Source of the DNA: Cephalopachus bancanus
Taxonomy: Eukaryota; Chordata; Mammalia; Primates; Tarsiidae
Assembly: GCA_027257055.1 (NCBI GenBank)
Contig: JAPVLO010000381.1
Span: forward strand, 1,448,181 to 1,512,180
Length of the DNA stretch: 64,000 nucleotides
Direction: 5' to 3'
Position 1 is the stretch's first letter. Each line of letters starts with the position of its first letter. Made by a program: the position numbers and the translations under genes. The notes below the pieces were generated by a model. The model worked only from the letters and a program-made list of their open reading frames with translations, had not been told where the DNA came from and ran no database searches. Shown one piece after another: positions 13,507 to 23,514 of the stretch.

Positions 13507-13789
13507 AGCCAGGCTCGGTGGCCCAGCCTGTAATCCCGCGCCTTTGGGAGGCTGAGGTGAGTGGCTTGCCTGAGCTCCCGGGTTCGAGACCCGCCTGGGC
13601 AGCGAGACCTCATCTCTACAATAAATCAAAAAATCAGCCGGGCGTGGTAGCGCATGCCTGTAGTTCCGGCTCCTCGGGAGGCTGAGGCGGAAGGATGGCC
13701 GGAGCCCAGGGGTCGAGGCTGCGGGGACCGGGAGCGGCCACTGCACTCCAGTCTGGGCGACAGAGGGAGACTCCAACTCAAAAAAAAAA
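13507..13789 (+). mobile_element. Young-type Alu in L1-B 3' part
   Basis: Sense Alu of the locally common subfamily: GGCTCGGTGG, GGTTCGAGACC Pol III B box, CTACAATAAATCAAAAAAT linker, GGAGCGGCC in the right arm. Target duplication AAAAAATGTGGTA on both sides. Confidence 0.95.
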
Positions 13790-14140
13790 AAAAATGTGGT
13801 ACGTATCCATGGTGGAATGTCACACTGCCGTAAGGAAGGACAAAACGATGAGCTTCGCAGCAGCTTGGATGGACTTGAGTCTATAGAACGGAGTGATGTG
13901 TCACTGAAACAAAGGGCTGAGTACCAAATGTTCTCACTCATAGGCGCACCTTGAATAGTTATCATAATACTACAAGAAAAGGATTGGAAGTGGCGGGAAG
14001 CGGCCATGTGCGGGGTTGGGATCGGCAGTCGTGGGAATCTGCTGGGCGAGGAGGGCACACCTCATCCACAAGGGCACCCGCGTAGCGAACGTTTGTATGC
14101 CCAGCCCTGAGTTTGACCCACATCTTTAAAATAAACAGTT
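13790..14140 (+). mobile_element. Middle L1 (L1-B), 3' end
   Basis: End of ORF2 and 3' UTR, notably GC- and CpG-richer than the same segment of L1-C. Ends with an ATAAACAGTTAAGAAAAAAA tail, after which L1-A resumes. Confidence 0.85.
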
Positions 14141-14730
14141 AAGAAAAAAATCAAAATCATATCAAGCACCTTCTTAGACCACAGTAGAATAAAACTAGAA
14201 ATTAATTCCGAGAAGAACTCATGAAAACAAGCAAAAGCATGGAAGTTAAACAATTTGCTCCTGAATGATTTTGGGGTCGACAATGAAATCAAGATGGCAA
14301 TTTTAAAAGTCCTTGAAACAAATGACAACAATGAAACAAGTTATCAAAATCTCTGGAACACAGTCAAAACTGTGCACAAAGGGAAATTTTTAGAGTTTCA
14401 GGCATACATTAACAAGACTGAAAGATCACATCTTAACTACCTAACATCACACCCTAAGGTACTAGAAAAACATGAACAAACCAAACCCAAAGTTAGCAGC
14501 AGAAAAGAAATAATGAAGATCAGTGCAAACTAAATGAAATTGAAAACAAAACAAAACAAAAAGGAGGATCAATGAAACAAAAAGTTGGTTCTTTGAAAAG
14601 ATAAACAAAATTGATAGACCACCAGTTAGTCTAATTAAGTGAAGAGAGAAGGCTCAAATGAACTCAGTCAGAAATGAAGAAAGAACCATTACAACAGAGA
14701 TAACAGAAATTCAGAAGATCATCCAAGACT
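14141..14730 (+). mobile_element. Outer L1 (L1-A), ORF2 continued
   Basis: Resumes the endonuclease sequence cut at 735, then the linker to RT (NETSYQNLWNT-like, 14255-14533), with several stops. Confidence 0.8.
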
Positions 14731-15020
14731 TTTTTTTTTTGAGTCAGATTCTCACTCCATCACCCTGGCTAGAGTGCAGTGGCATGCTCACCGCCACCAC
14801 AGCCTCGACTTGCTGGGTTCAGGCGATCCTTCTGCTTCAGTCTTCCAAGTAGGTGGAACTACAGGCATGTGCTACCATGCCTGGCTAAGTTTTTGATTTA
14901 TTGTAGAGACGAGGACTCTTCACGTTGCCCAGTCTGGTCTCGAACCCGTGGGCTTAGGCAATTCTCTCGCCTCTTCCTCCCAAAGTGCTGAGATTACAGG
15001 TGTGAGCCACCAGGCCTGTT
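14731..15020 (-). mobile_element. Alu in L1-A
   Basis: Antisense Alu; flanks ATCCAAGAC and ATTCAAGAC are a diverged target duplication. Confidence 0.92.
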
Positions 15021-15152
15021 GTCATTCAAGACTATTCTGAACACCTTTAAATAATCTAGGAGAAATGGACACATTTCTTGGAAACACATAACCCCCCAAC
15101 CTTAAATCAGGAAGAAATAGAAACCCTGAACAGACCAATAAAGATTAGCAAG
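15021..15152 (+). mobile_element. L1-A ORF2 fragment
   Basis: Short L1 ORF2 piece (LNRPIK-like) between two Alus. Confidence 0.75.
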
Positions 15153-15441
15153 ATTAGGCTGATCTCAGTGGCTCAGCCTGTAATCCCAGCACTTTGAGAA
15201 GCCGAGACAAGTGGATTGCCTGAGCCCACAGGTTCTAGACTAGCCCAGACAACTTGGCGAGATCTCATCTCTACAATTAAAAAAAAAAAGTTAGCTGGGC
15301 GTGTTGGCGCATGCCTGTAGTTCCTGCTATTTGGAAGGCTGAGGCAGAAGGATCACCGGAGCCCAGCAACACTGGGGTGGCCATGAGCATGCCACTGCAC
15401 TCTAACCTGGGTGACAGAGTGAGACTCCAATTCAAAAAAAA
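15153..15441 (+). mobile_element. Alu in L1-A
   Basis: Sense dimeric Alu with an A-rich tail at 15434-15443. Confidence 0.92.
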
Positions 15442-15668
15442 AAGAGTAGTGAGATTAAAACAGTGATTAGAAGTCTCCCAACCAAAAAGTCCAGAACCTG
15501 ATGGACTCACAGCTGAATTCTACCACACCTTCAAAGAAGAACTAGTAGCAATTTTACTGAAGCTTTTTCACAATATTGAAGCAGAGGCAATCCTTCCAAT
15601 TCACTCCACAAAGCCATTATCACCCTGATACCAAAGCCAGGAAAAGACACAACAAAAAAAGAAAATTG
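15442..15668 (+). mobile_element. L1-A ORF2 fragment
   Basis: RT start region ([17 protein letters not shown]) with frame breaks. Confidence 0.75.
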
Positions 15669-15968
15669 CAAGCCAGGTGCAGTGGCTCAGGCTTGTAATC
15701 CCAGCACTTTGGGAGGCGGAGGCAAGAGGATTGCCTGAGCCAGGGATTTGAGACCAGCCTGGGCAACTTGGCAAGACCTTAACTCTACAATAAATCAAAA
15801 ATCATCTGGGTGTGGTGGCATGTGCCTGTGGTTCCTACTACTTGGAAGGCTGAGGCAGCAGGATCTCCGAGCCCAGCAGGTCGAGGGTGCAGTAGCCGTG
15901 AGCATGACTGCACTCCAGCCTGGGCAACAGAGTGAGATGACTACTCCAAAAAACAAAACAAAACAAAA
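15669..15968 (+). mobile_element. Alu in L1-A
   Basis: Sense Alu with tail CAAAACAAAACAAAAC. Flanked by AAAATTGCAA and AAAACTGCAA. Confidence 0.92.
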
Positions 15969-16455
15969 CTGCAAACCAATATCCCTTATGAACACAGATG
16001 CAAAAATCCTCAACAGAATATTAGCAAACTGAAGTCAACAGCACATAAAACAACAATACACCCATGACCAAGTGGGTGTTATCTCAGTGATGCAAGAGTG
16101 TTTCAACATACACAGGTCAATACACGTGATCCACTACATCAACAGAATTAAAAACAAAAATCATATGATCATTTCAATAGGTGCAGAAAAAGCATTTGAT
16201 AACATTCAGCATCCCTTCATGATAAAAACCCTCAGCAAAATAGGCAGAGAGGGAAGGTGCCTCAAAATAATAAAAGCTGTGTATTTCATTCATCCTGAAT
16301 GGAGAAAAGTTGAACACACTCCCCCTCAGAACAAGGCAAGGATACCCACTTTCTCCACTACTATTCAACATAGTACTGGAAGACCTAGCCGCATCAATCA
16401 GGCAGTAAAAAAAAAATAAAGAGCATCCAAACTGGAAAAGAAGAAAATGTAAAAG
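15969..16455 (+). mobile_element. L1-A RT fragment, ends before the catalytic FADD
   Basis: ISLMNTDAKILNRILAN, GAEKAFD and LLFNI-like motifs are present. The sequence jumps at about 16455 to unrelated material, and L1-A is next seen near the C-terminus of ORF2 at 16932, so the catalytic part of RT is deleted. Confidence 0.75.
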
Positions 16456-16520
16456 TAAAATGTCCAAACCGAAGAATCACAGGTGTTCCTGAGGAAGAAG
16501 GGAAAGCAAAGGTTTGGAAA
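16456..16520 (+). repeat. L1 ORF1-like scrap
   Basis: About 60 bp reading RRITGVPEEEGKAKVWKT, similar to the start of the ORF1 RNA-binding domain of older L1s. Out of place between ORF2 segments. Confidence 0.4.
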
Positions 16521-16605
16521 ACCTACCTTGGAGAGGTGAATCTCCTCTTTCTCCCTCTCTCTAATTTACTTTCTAAATAAATTATATTTTCTAATCTAAA
16601 AAAAG
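16521..16605 (+). repeat. Unidentified 3'-end-like repeat, copy 1
   Basis: Shares CTACCTTGG-GAGGTGAATCT, a CT-rich tract, AAATAAA and ATATTTT-TAATCTAA with 56017-56095. It looks like the poly(A) end of a retroelement or LTR that I cannot name. Confidence 0.45.
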
Positions 16606-16615
16606 GAAAAAAAAA

Positions 16616-16931
16616 GGACCAGGTGCAGTGGCTCTGCTTGTAATCCCAGTACTTTGGGAAGCTGAGGCAAGAGGATTGCCTGAGCCCGTGGGTTCCAGAC
16701 CACCCTGGACAACTTGGTGAGACCTCATCTCCACAATAAATCAAAAACTTAACCAGGCGTGGTGGTGCCCGCCTGTAGTTCCAGCTACTTGGAAGGCTGA
16801 GGCGGAAGGATCGCCAGAGCCCAGCAGGTCGACGCTCGGGTGGCCGTGAGAGTGCCACTGCACTCCAGCCTGGGCGATGGAGAGTGGAACTCTTCCAATA
16901 CAAATTCTTGAGACTCCATCTCAAAAAAAAA
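16616..16931 (+). mobile_element. Alu with extended 3' region
   Basis: Sense Alu. Before the final CTCAAAAAA it carries about 28 extra bases (ACTCTTCCAATACAAATTCT) between GGGCGATGGAGAG and GAGACTCCATC. Confidence 0.88.
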
Positions 16932-17408
16932 AGTGGGCAAGCGACATGAACAGATAGCTCTTCAAAGAAGATACACGAATGGCCAACAAACATTAAAAAA
17001 TGCTCAACTTCACTCATCAGGGAAATGCAAATGAGATAGCACATTAGACCAGTCAGAATGGCGATTATTAAAAGATAAAAAAAAAAAAAAAAGATGCTGG
17101 CACAGATGTGGCGAAAAGGGAACGCCTAACACCTATACAGTGTTGGGGGGAGTGTAAATTAGTACAATTTCTATGGAAAGCAGGATGGGGTTTACTCGAA
17201 GTGCATCTACCACTTGATCCAGGAATCCCACTACGGGGCATCTACCTTAAGGGATGGAGGTCACTAAACAGAAAGTCACACACACTTGCGTGTTCATCGC
17301 AGCACAATTCACAATTGCAAAGATGTGGACTCAGCCTAAATGCCCAACTACCAACCTGTGGATGGTGAAAATGTGGTACGTGTACACCATGGAATACTAT
17401 GCAGCCTT
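16932..17408 (+). mobile_element. L1-A ORF2 C-terminal fragment
   Basis: Cys-rich end of ORF2 and YTMEYYAA at about 17382. Follows the internal deletion. Confidence 0.8.
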
Positions 17409-17706
17409 ACATTTCCTTTTTCTTTTTTTGGTTGGTGTCTCATTCTGTCGCCCAGGCTGGAGGGCAGTGGCACGTTCCCGGCCACCGCAGCCTCGACCTG
17501 CTGGGCTCCGGCGATCCTTCCGCCTCAGCCTTCCAAGTGGCTGGAACTACAGGCGTGCGCTGCCACGCCCGGCTGATTTTTTGCTTTATTGTAGAGACAA
17601 GGTCTCACCATGTTGCCAGACTGGTCTCGAACCTGTGGGCTCAGGCAGTCCTCTCGCCTTGGCCTCCCAAAGTGCTGGGGTTATAGGCTTGAGCCACCAT
17701 GCCCGG
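17409..17706 (-). mobile_element. Alu in L1-A
   Basis: Antisense Alu; target duplication GCAGCCTTA at 17401 and 17706. Confidence 0.95.
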
Positions 17707-18042
17707 CAGCCTTAAAAAAAGAACAAAATCATGTCCTTTGTAGCAGCGTGGGAGCTGGAGATCATCATCTTATGTGAACTCAGAGACAGAAAACAAGCAC
17801 CAAGTGCTCCCGCTCCCATGTGGGAACTAAACAGTCACAAAGATGGAAGGATCGACCCTGGGGGCACCAATAAGGGGAGGAGGGAGGGAGACAGGATTCA
17901 GCAATTCCCTCGGGCCACAATGTTCACGACCTGGGAAACGGACCTTCTGAGACCCAGCCCCCCTCCCCCATATGCCCACGCAGCAAACACAGCTGTGTGC
18001 CCCCTGAAGCTAAATTTTTTTAAAAGTCAGAAAAATGTCATT
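17707..18042 (+). mobile_element. L1-A 3' end
   Basis: End of ORF2 and 3' UTR, with G-rich AAGGGGAGGAGGGAGGGAG at about 17873. A 112-bp stretch after it (18043-18154) holds nothing I recognise. Confidence 0.75.
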
Positions 18043-18154
18043 TAAAATAAATCCTACCAGTTGCAGAAGCAAACAAAAAACCTCCCACGCAGTGTTAAAT
18101 GGATGTACTGATTGCTGGCATTTTTGTATCTGATTTTTACTTTATTTATTCATT

Positions 18155-18443
18155 TATTTTTTGAGTAGGAGTCTTGCTCTGTCACCTAGGCTGGAGTGCA
18201 GGGGCACGTTCACGGCCACCGCAGCCTCGACCTGCTGGGCTCAGGCGATCCTTGTGCCTCTACCTCCCAAGAGCTGGAACTATAGGCACAAGCTACCATG
18301 CCCGGTTTATTTTTTGATTTATTGTAGAGATGAGGTCTCACCATGTTGCTCAGGCTGGTCTCGAACCCCTGAGCTCAGGCAATCTTCTCGCCTTGGCCTC
18401 ACAAAGTGCTGAGATTACAGGCGTCAGCCACCACGCCCAGCAC
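18155..18443 (-). mobile_element. Alu
   Basis: Antisense Alu, first of a head-to-tail pair. Confidence 0.93.
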
Positions 18444-18452
18444 TGTATCTGA

Positions 18453-18742
18453 CTTTTTTTTTTGAGTTGGAGTCTCACTCTGTCGCCCAGACCAGAGTGC
18501 AGTGGCCGCTCCCGGCCACCGCAGCCTCGACCCGCTGGGCTCCGGTGATCCTTCCGCCTCAGCCTTCGGAGTAGCCAGAATTACAGGCGCGCGCTACCAC
18601 GCCTGGCTGATTTTTTGATTTCTTGTGGAGATGAGGTCTCGCCAAGTTGCCCAGGTGGGTCTCGAACCCGCAGGCTCAGGCAATTCACTCACCTCAGACT
18701 CCCAAAGGTGCGGGATTACAGGCTGAGCCACCGAGCCCGGCT
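18453..18742 (-). mobile_element. Young-type Alu
   Basis: Antisense; flanks TGTATCTGACTTTT at 18445 and 18743 are its target duplication. A related TGTATCTGATTTTT lies before the previous Alu, so this one inserted at that Alu's boundary. Confidence 0.95.
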
Positions 18743-18756
18743 TGTATCTGACTTTT

Positions 18757-19222
18757 AAAGGAGGAGATTCACCATTTCAACATCAAGTAACATGTGTGAT
18801 GCATATTTTTGACTTATCCTTTTCATTATTTTAAGAAAATTCTCTTATGTTTACTAAGCCTCTCTTTTTGTAAGCTATGAACGAATGACACATTTTATCC
18901 AGTGTATTTTCTGCTTCACTAAGATGCTTTATCTCCTTTACCAGTGTGTTGAATTGTATAGACTGCCTAGTGTTAAAACATCCTTGCAATTGCCATTATA
19001 TATTATTGTTTGCCACATTGCAGGATTTGATGTACTAGCATTTTATTTAGTACTGTTGAGTCTATGTTTACTTATAAAATTGGTCTATAATTTTCTTTTC
19101 TTTTGCTGTTCTTGTCTGGGTTTGATATGGAGAATATTTATAGTCTCATAAAATGAGTTGGGGACTTTTCTCTTTTTTCTGTTCTTTGAAATAGTGTATT
19201 CATGATAAAGATGATCTATTTT
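18757..19222 (-). mobile_element. Antisense L1 ORF2 fragment
   Basis: T-rich sequence whose complement resembles the L1 RT region (CATCCTTGCAATTGC around 18980-19000). Old and diverged. Confidence 0.5.
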
Positions 19223-19498
19223 GCCGGGCTCGGTGGCTCAGCCTGTAATCCCGCGCCTTTGGGAGGCTGAGGTGAGTGGATTGCGTGAGCCCGCGGGTTC
19301 GAGACCCGCCTGGGCAGCGAGACCACATCTCTACAATAAATCAGCCGGACGTGGTAGTGCATGCCTGTAATTCCGGCTACTCGGAAGGCTGAGGCAGAAG
19401 GATAGCCGGAGCCCGGCAGGTCGAGGCTGCGGTGGCCGGGAGCGGCCACTGCACTCCAGTCTGGGCGACAGAGTGAGACTCCAACTGAAAAAAAAAAA
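19223..19498 (+). mobile_element. Young-type Alu
   Basis: Sense. Target duplication AAAGATGATCTATTT at 19206 and 19496. The linker is shortened (CTACAATAAATCAGCC). Confidence 0.95.
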
Positions 19499-19565
19499 GA
19501 TGATCTATTTCTTAAATGCTTAACGGAGCTCCATAAAAACCATATAAAACCAAATGAACCCACTT

Positions 19566-19568
<3 letters not shown>

Positions 19569-19617
<49 letters not shown>
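19569..19617. repeat. (GT)n microsatellite
   Basis: About 24 uninterrupted GT units, with unrelated sequence on both sides. Confidence 0.98.
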
Positions 19618-19619
<2 letters not shown>

Positions 19620-19707
19620 CATTAGCTGAACCTCGTTCACTGCTTTGTTCAAATCATCCATGCCTTTGTACCTTTGTACTTTTAGAAAGATTCTGAAGTT
19701 TGTCTTT

Positions 19708-20002
19708 TTTCTTTCTTTTTTTGAGTCAGAGTTTCCCTCGTCGCCCAGGCTGGAGTGCAGTGACGCGCTCACAGACACCCCAGCGTTGGCCCGCTGGGCT
19801 CCTGCAATTCTTCCGCCTCCGCTTCCCAAGTAGCCAGAACTACAGGCGCATGCTACCATGCCCAGCTAAATTTGGATTTTATTGTAGCGACGAGGTCTTG
19901 CCACGTTCCCCGGGCTGTTCTCGAACCCGTGGCTCAGGCAATCCCCTCACCTCGGCCTTCCAAAGTTCTGGGATTTCTGGCTTGAGCCACTGCACCCAGT
20001 GT
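19708..20002 (-). mobile_element. Alu
   Basis: Antisense dimeric Alu. The 240 bp after it (20003-20240) are T-rich, possibly antisense L1, not assigned. Confidence 0.93.
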
Positions 20003-20447
20003 TTTTTGAAATTCAGTTTCCTACACTGTCAATTCTGTTGTCTGGTGCCTTCACATGTATCTGGATTATATCTCAATTTTGTTCATCCTTTTCATCCAAC
20101 TCCATTTCTGTGTCAGCCTGCATCTTTGTTCTTTTTGTGTGTGTTTCTCATGGTATTTTGTAAATTTAGTATTTTCTCGGAATGGTTTGAGATCACAAAA
20201 AGCTGCTTTCCAAAGGTGCCTTCCACTTTTCTCTAGTGCAAGTCTTCTTCAAAGGATGCATCTGCGGGCGTCTTCAGGGCCACGGGCCTTGTGCTTTTCT
20301 GAGTGTGTGGTCTCTGTATTGTTGCTGTTTCTGTGTATTCGTCCTCAAGTAAGGCCATCTGGACGGGACCTATGCGTGACGGTTGGGGAATACCCAGATA
20401 TCCCCCAAATCGCCGTTTATTTGACTAACACCATCATGCCGGGAGGC

Positions 20448-20600
20448 TCCACGTCCACTCTGAGGAGGAGCGTGGCTCGCGGCCCTGTGCCCACTCTTGG
20501 CAGGAGATGGCCCACAACCCTGTGTCCACTCTCGGAAGGAACACGGCTCACGGCTGCCTCCGCTCTCGGGAGGAGCACGGCTCGTGCCAGGGGCACAGCA
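20448..20600. repeat. Minisatellite, 36-bp unit, small array
   Basis: About four diverged units with the core GTGTCCACTCTCGGGAGGAG, the same family as the array at 21.7 kb. Confidence 0.75.
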
Positions 20601-21689
20601 GCCCGGCGTGTGTGTGTTTCGCCCGGCGTCGTAGCCAGAGGCTTTCCCCGCGGTGCTCTGCACGCGCCACAGCCCCGAGAGCGCAGCCCACCCTGCTCTG
20701 AGTCCCGGGGGTCTGCGGGCAGCTTCGCCGGGGTGTTTCTCCAGGCGCCCCCCTGCTGACTCGCCGCAGCAGAGGGAGAGACGCTCCCCCGTGAAGGGGC
20801 TGTGGGCCCCCAGCAGTGAGAGGACAGACGGGCCCCTATCATCCCCATGGCTGCCTGGAGAGCTTTGCTGAGCATGATTCTGGGCCCTTCCTGGCCCAGC
20901 GGGCGCTCTGATGAACGAGTCCTTTCTGCCAGGGACAGGCAGTTTGCTGGCCCTGTCCTAACGACTGGCAGCAAGCGGGACACGGGGCACGAAAATCAGC
21001 AGTGCCCAGGGCTCACAGCGCCTGGCCGCCTTGAGACTTGCCGGGGACGCAGCTCCACGTGGCCCTGGGCTGTCTGTCCGTGGACTTGGCTTACGAAGTG
21101 CCGCCCCAGACACTAGTGGCCTGAGACTGCCCAGACCCCAGAGACGGCAGAGTAACCCCAGGCCGGCTGTGTGAGGACAGTCTGCGGGGGCGTGAACTCC
21201 CCTCGCTTCGGTGCCGCGTTGCAGGTGGGTCTGCCGCCACGCGAAGCAGCTCCACGGACCCCGCTAGTTGCACGTGGCTGGACGTCAGGTGCTCACGGTC
21301 GGGAGGGGCTGCTGCAAATGTACGTCGGATGCCTTGCGAGTGGCTGGGCATCTTCTGATTTCAGGAGCCACGAGCTCAGCCGGCAAGAACCTGCTGCAGC
21401 CTCCAGCCCCGGCAGCCTCCTCGCTGGCCAGACCAGACCTGCGCCCGGTCTCTCTCCCCTCCCTCCCCGCAGTCTCAGTCAAAGCTCTTCTCCCCACGGA
21501 TTCTGTGTGGTTCTTTTGGCCACCCGGGAGGGGGCCAGGGCAGCCGTGGGGCAACGTGTGTGTCCACTGGCTTGGCATCCAGGAGGGGACCGGATGGACC
21601 ACGGGGCAACTTGTGTGTCCACCGGCCTGACCACCCGGGCGAGGACTGCAGGGCTGCAGGGCCCCATGTGCCCTGCGTCCACTCTTGGG

Positions 21690-22135
21690 AGGGTATTGTG
21701 CATGGCCCTGTGTCCAGTCTCGAGAGGAGAACAACCATAGACCTCTGTCCACTCTAGGGAGAATCACGGGGCATGGCCCCGTGTCCACTCACAAGAGGAG
21801 CACGGCTCATGGCCTGCACCCACTGTTGGCAGGAGCGTGGATCACAACCATGTGTCCACTCTCAGGAGGAACTCGGCTCGTGGCCCTGTGTCCACTATCA
21901 GGAGGAGCACAGCTCCCGGCATTGTGTCCGCTCTCGGGAGGAGCACAACTCACAGCCCTGCGTCCACTCTCGGCAGGGACACAGCTCATGCCCCTGCATC
22001 CACTCTGCAGTGGGAGCACGGCTCACAACCTTGTCTGTGCTAGGGAGGAGCGTGGCTGGTGGCCCTGCGTCCACTCCCAGGAGGAGCCCAGCTCAGGGCC
22101 CTGAGTCCACTCCCAGCAGGAGCGTGGCTATGGCT
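21690..22135. repeat. Minisatellite, 36-bp unit, main array
   Basis: About 12 tandem units, each with the core TCCACTCTCGGGAGGAGCAC followed by GGCTCACGGCCCTG-like bases, diverged 10-25%. The 36-bp period gives a 12-residue repeat in three plus-strand frames, which explains overlapping ORFs at 21685-22104 and 21773-22180. Confidence 0.9.
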
Positions 22136-22758
22136 CGGCCCAGTGAATGCGCCTTGTCTGTGGCAGGCCCAGTACCCTGAACTGCATGGTGACGTCCTGT
22201 GGCTGATACCATTTTATTTAAAGGGGGGACGAACCTCCTGCCCACGGCAAACCTTGGCCCCGTTGCCACTGGGGTGGGCCTTGGGATGCTGCCAGGCTGG
22301 AAGGGTCCTCCCGGAGGGCGTGAGCAACACCTGGTGCTGCCTGGCAGCTGCCGAGGGCTCACCAGGATCACCAGCCATCGCCCAGGATCTCCTCTCAGCA
22401 GGAAACAAGGCGGTGCCCATGGCATGCGGCCTGCACCCAGGCCGCCCCCAGTCCCACTGGCGAATCCCAAGGGCCCGGCGTCCCAGCCCCACGGCCAGCT
22501 GTGCCGAGACTGCGGAGGGGCCGAGGCCTGCCCCGCTCGCAAGTTGACCCTCAGCCTGGCCCAGGTTCTCAGATGCGCAAGGACGACTGGCCACTTGCGG
22601 CGAAGGAGGCGGGCCTGAGTGCCAGTGTTGTCCACAGGCTCCTGCAGGCTGACACAGAGGTCCTGATGCCACCAGCGCACACCCCGGGCTGTGCTACTGG
22701 GGAGGAGCCCTGAGCTGAGGGAATGCACACACGGCTAAATGGATGGCAAACCTGCCTT

Positions 22759-23049
22759 CTTTTTTTTTTGAGTTGGAGTCTCACTCTGTCGCCCAGGCTG
22801 GAGTGCTGTGACACGCTCACGGCCACCGCAGTCTCAACCTGCTGGGCTCAGGCGATCCTTCCAACTCAGCCTCCCAAGTAGCCAGAACTACAGGCGCACG
22901 CCACCATGCCCGGCTAATTTTTTATTTATTGTAGAGACGAGGTCTTGCCAAGTTGCCTGGGCTGGTCTCAAACCTGCGGGCTCAGGCAATCCTCTTGCCT
23001 CGGCCTCTCAAAGTGCTGGGATGACAGGTTGAGTCACTGAGCCCGGCCT
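22759..23049 (-). mobile_element. Alu
   Basis: Antisense dimeric Alu. Confidence 0.94.
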
Positions 23050-23242
23050 AAGGGCTTTTTAAATTAAACTTTTTATTATGAGATAATAGAACATGTAGTC
23101 ATAAGAAATAATACAGAGATAGCCCATGTACCATTTAATCAGTTACAAGTTATAGCCAACGATATCTTTCTAACCTTCCCAGTTTTCTCTATGTCTGCTT
23201 TCTTGGCTAACCCAATGTTTTATTTTTTATTTTTATTTTCAT
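23050..23242 (-). repeat. Old repeat remnant, possibly L1 3' UTR
   Basis: Reads TTTTTATTATGAGATAATAG and AAATAATACAGAGATAGCCC, typical of old antisense L1 3' sequence. Confidence 0.35.
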
Positions 23243-23514
23243 TTTTTTGAGTTGGAGTCTCACTCGGTCGCCCAGACTGGAGTGCAGTGGCCGCTCCCAG
23301 CCACCGCAGCCTCACCTGCTGGGCTCCGGCGATCCTTCCGCCTCAGCCTTCCGAGTAGCCGGAATTACAGGCACACGCCACCACGCCCGGCTGATTTTCT
23401 GATTTATTGTGGAGATGAGGTCTCGCTGCCCAGGCGGGTCTCGAACCCGCGGGCTCAGGCAATCCACTCACCTCAGCCTCCCAAAGGCGCGGGATGACAG
23501 GCTGAGCCACCGAG
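23243..23514 (-). mobile_element. Young-type Alu
   Basis: Antisense; CpG-rich copy with GTCTCGAACCCGCGGGCTC intact. Confidence 0.95.

Larger units (their letters stand above)
20241..22740. other. GC-rich block with minisatellite, no recognised gene
   Basis: A 2.5-kb stretch of high GC and many CpG set between AT-rich repeats. All six frames carry long ORFs because stops are rare and the tandem unit length is a multiple of three. None resembles a protein I know. A 53-bp near-repeat (GGGGCAACGTGTGTGTCCAC at about 21549, and again at about 21602) and scattered minisatellite units are visible outside the main array. Confidence 0.6.

Noticed and set aside
13560..13610. tRNA-like B boxes (GGTTCGAGACC) as possible tRNA genes
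   Set aside because: These are the internal Pol III promoters of Alu; no cloverleaf can be formed.
13492..14058. Frames of about 60-190 codons containing Alu-translated motifs, here and at about 40 other places
   Set aside because: They are translations of antisense Alu and share the same artificial peptide; not genes.
21690..22135. Regular spacing reminiscent of a CRISPR array
   Set aside because: Units are directly tandem and diverged with no unique spacers, in a primate genome; it is a minisatellite.
20055..22728. Several 100-230 codon frames in the GC-rich minisatellite region
   Set aside because: They overlap on both strands, follow the 36-bp period, and begin or end in Alu or unrelated sequence.
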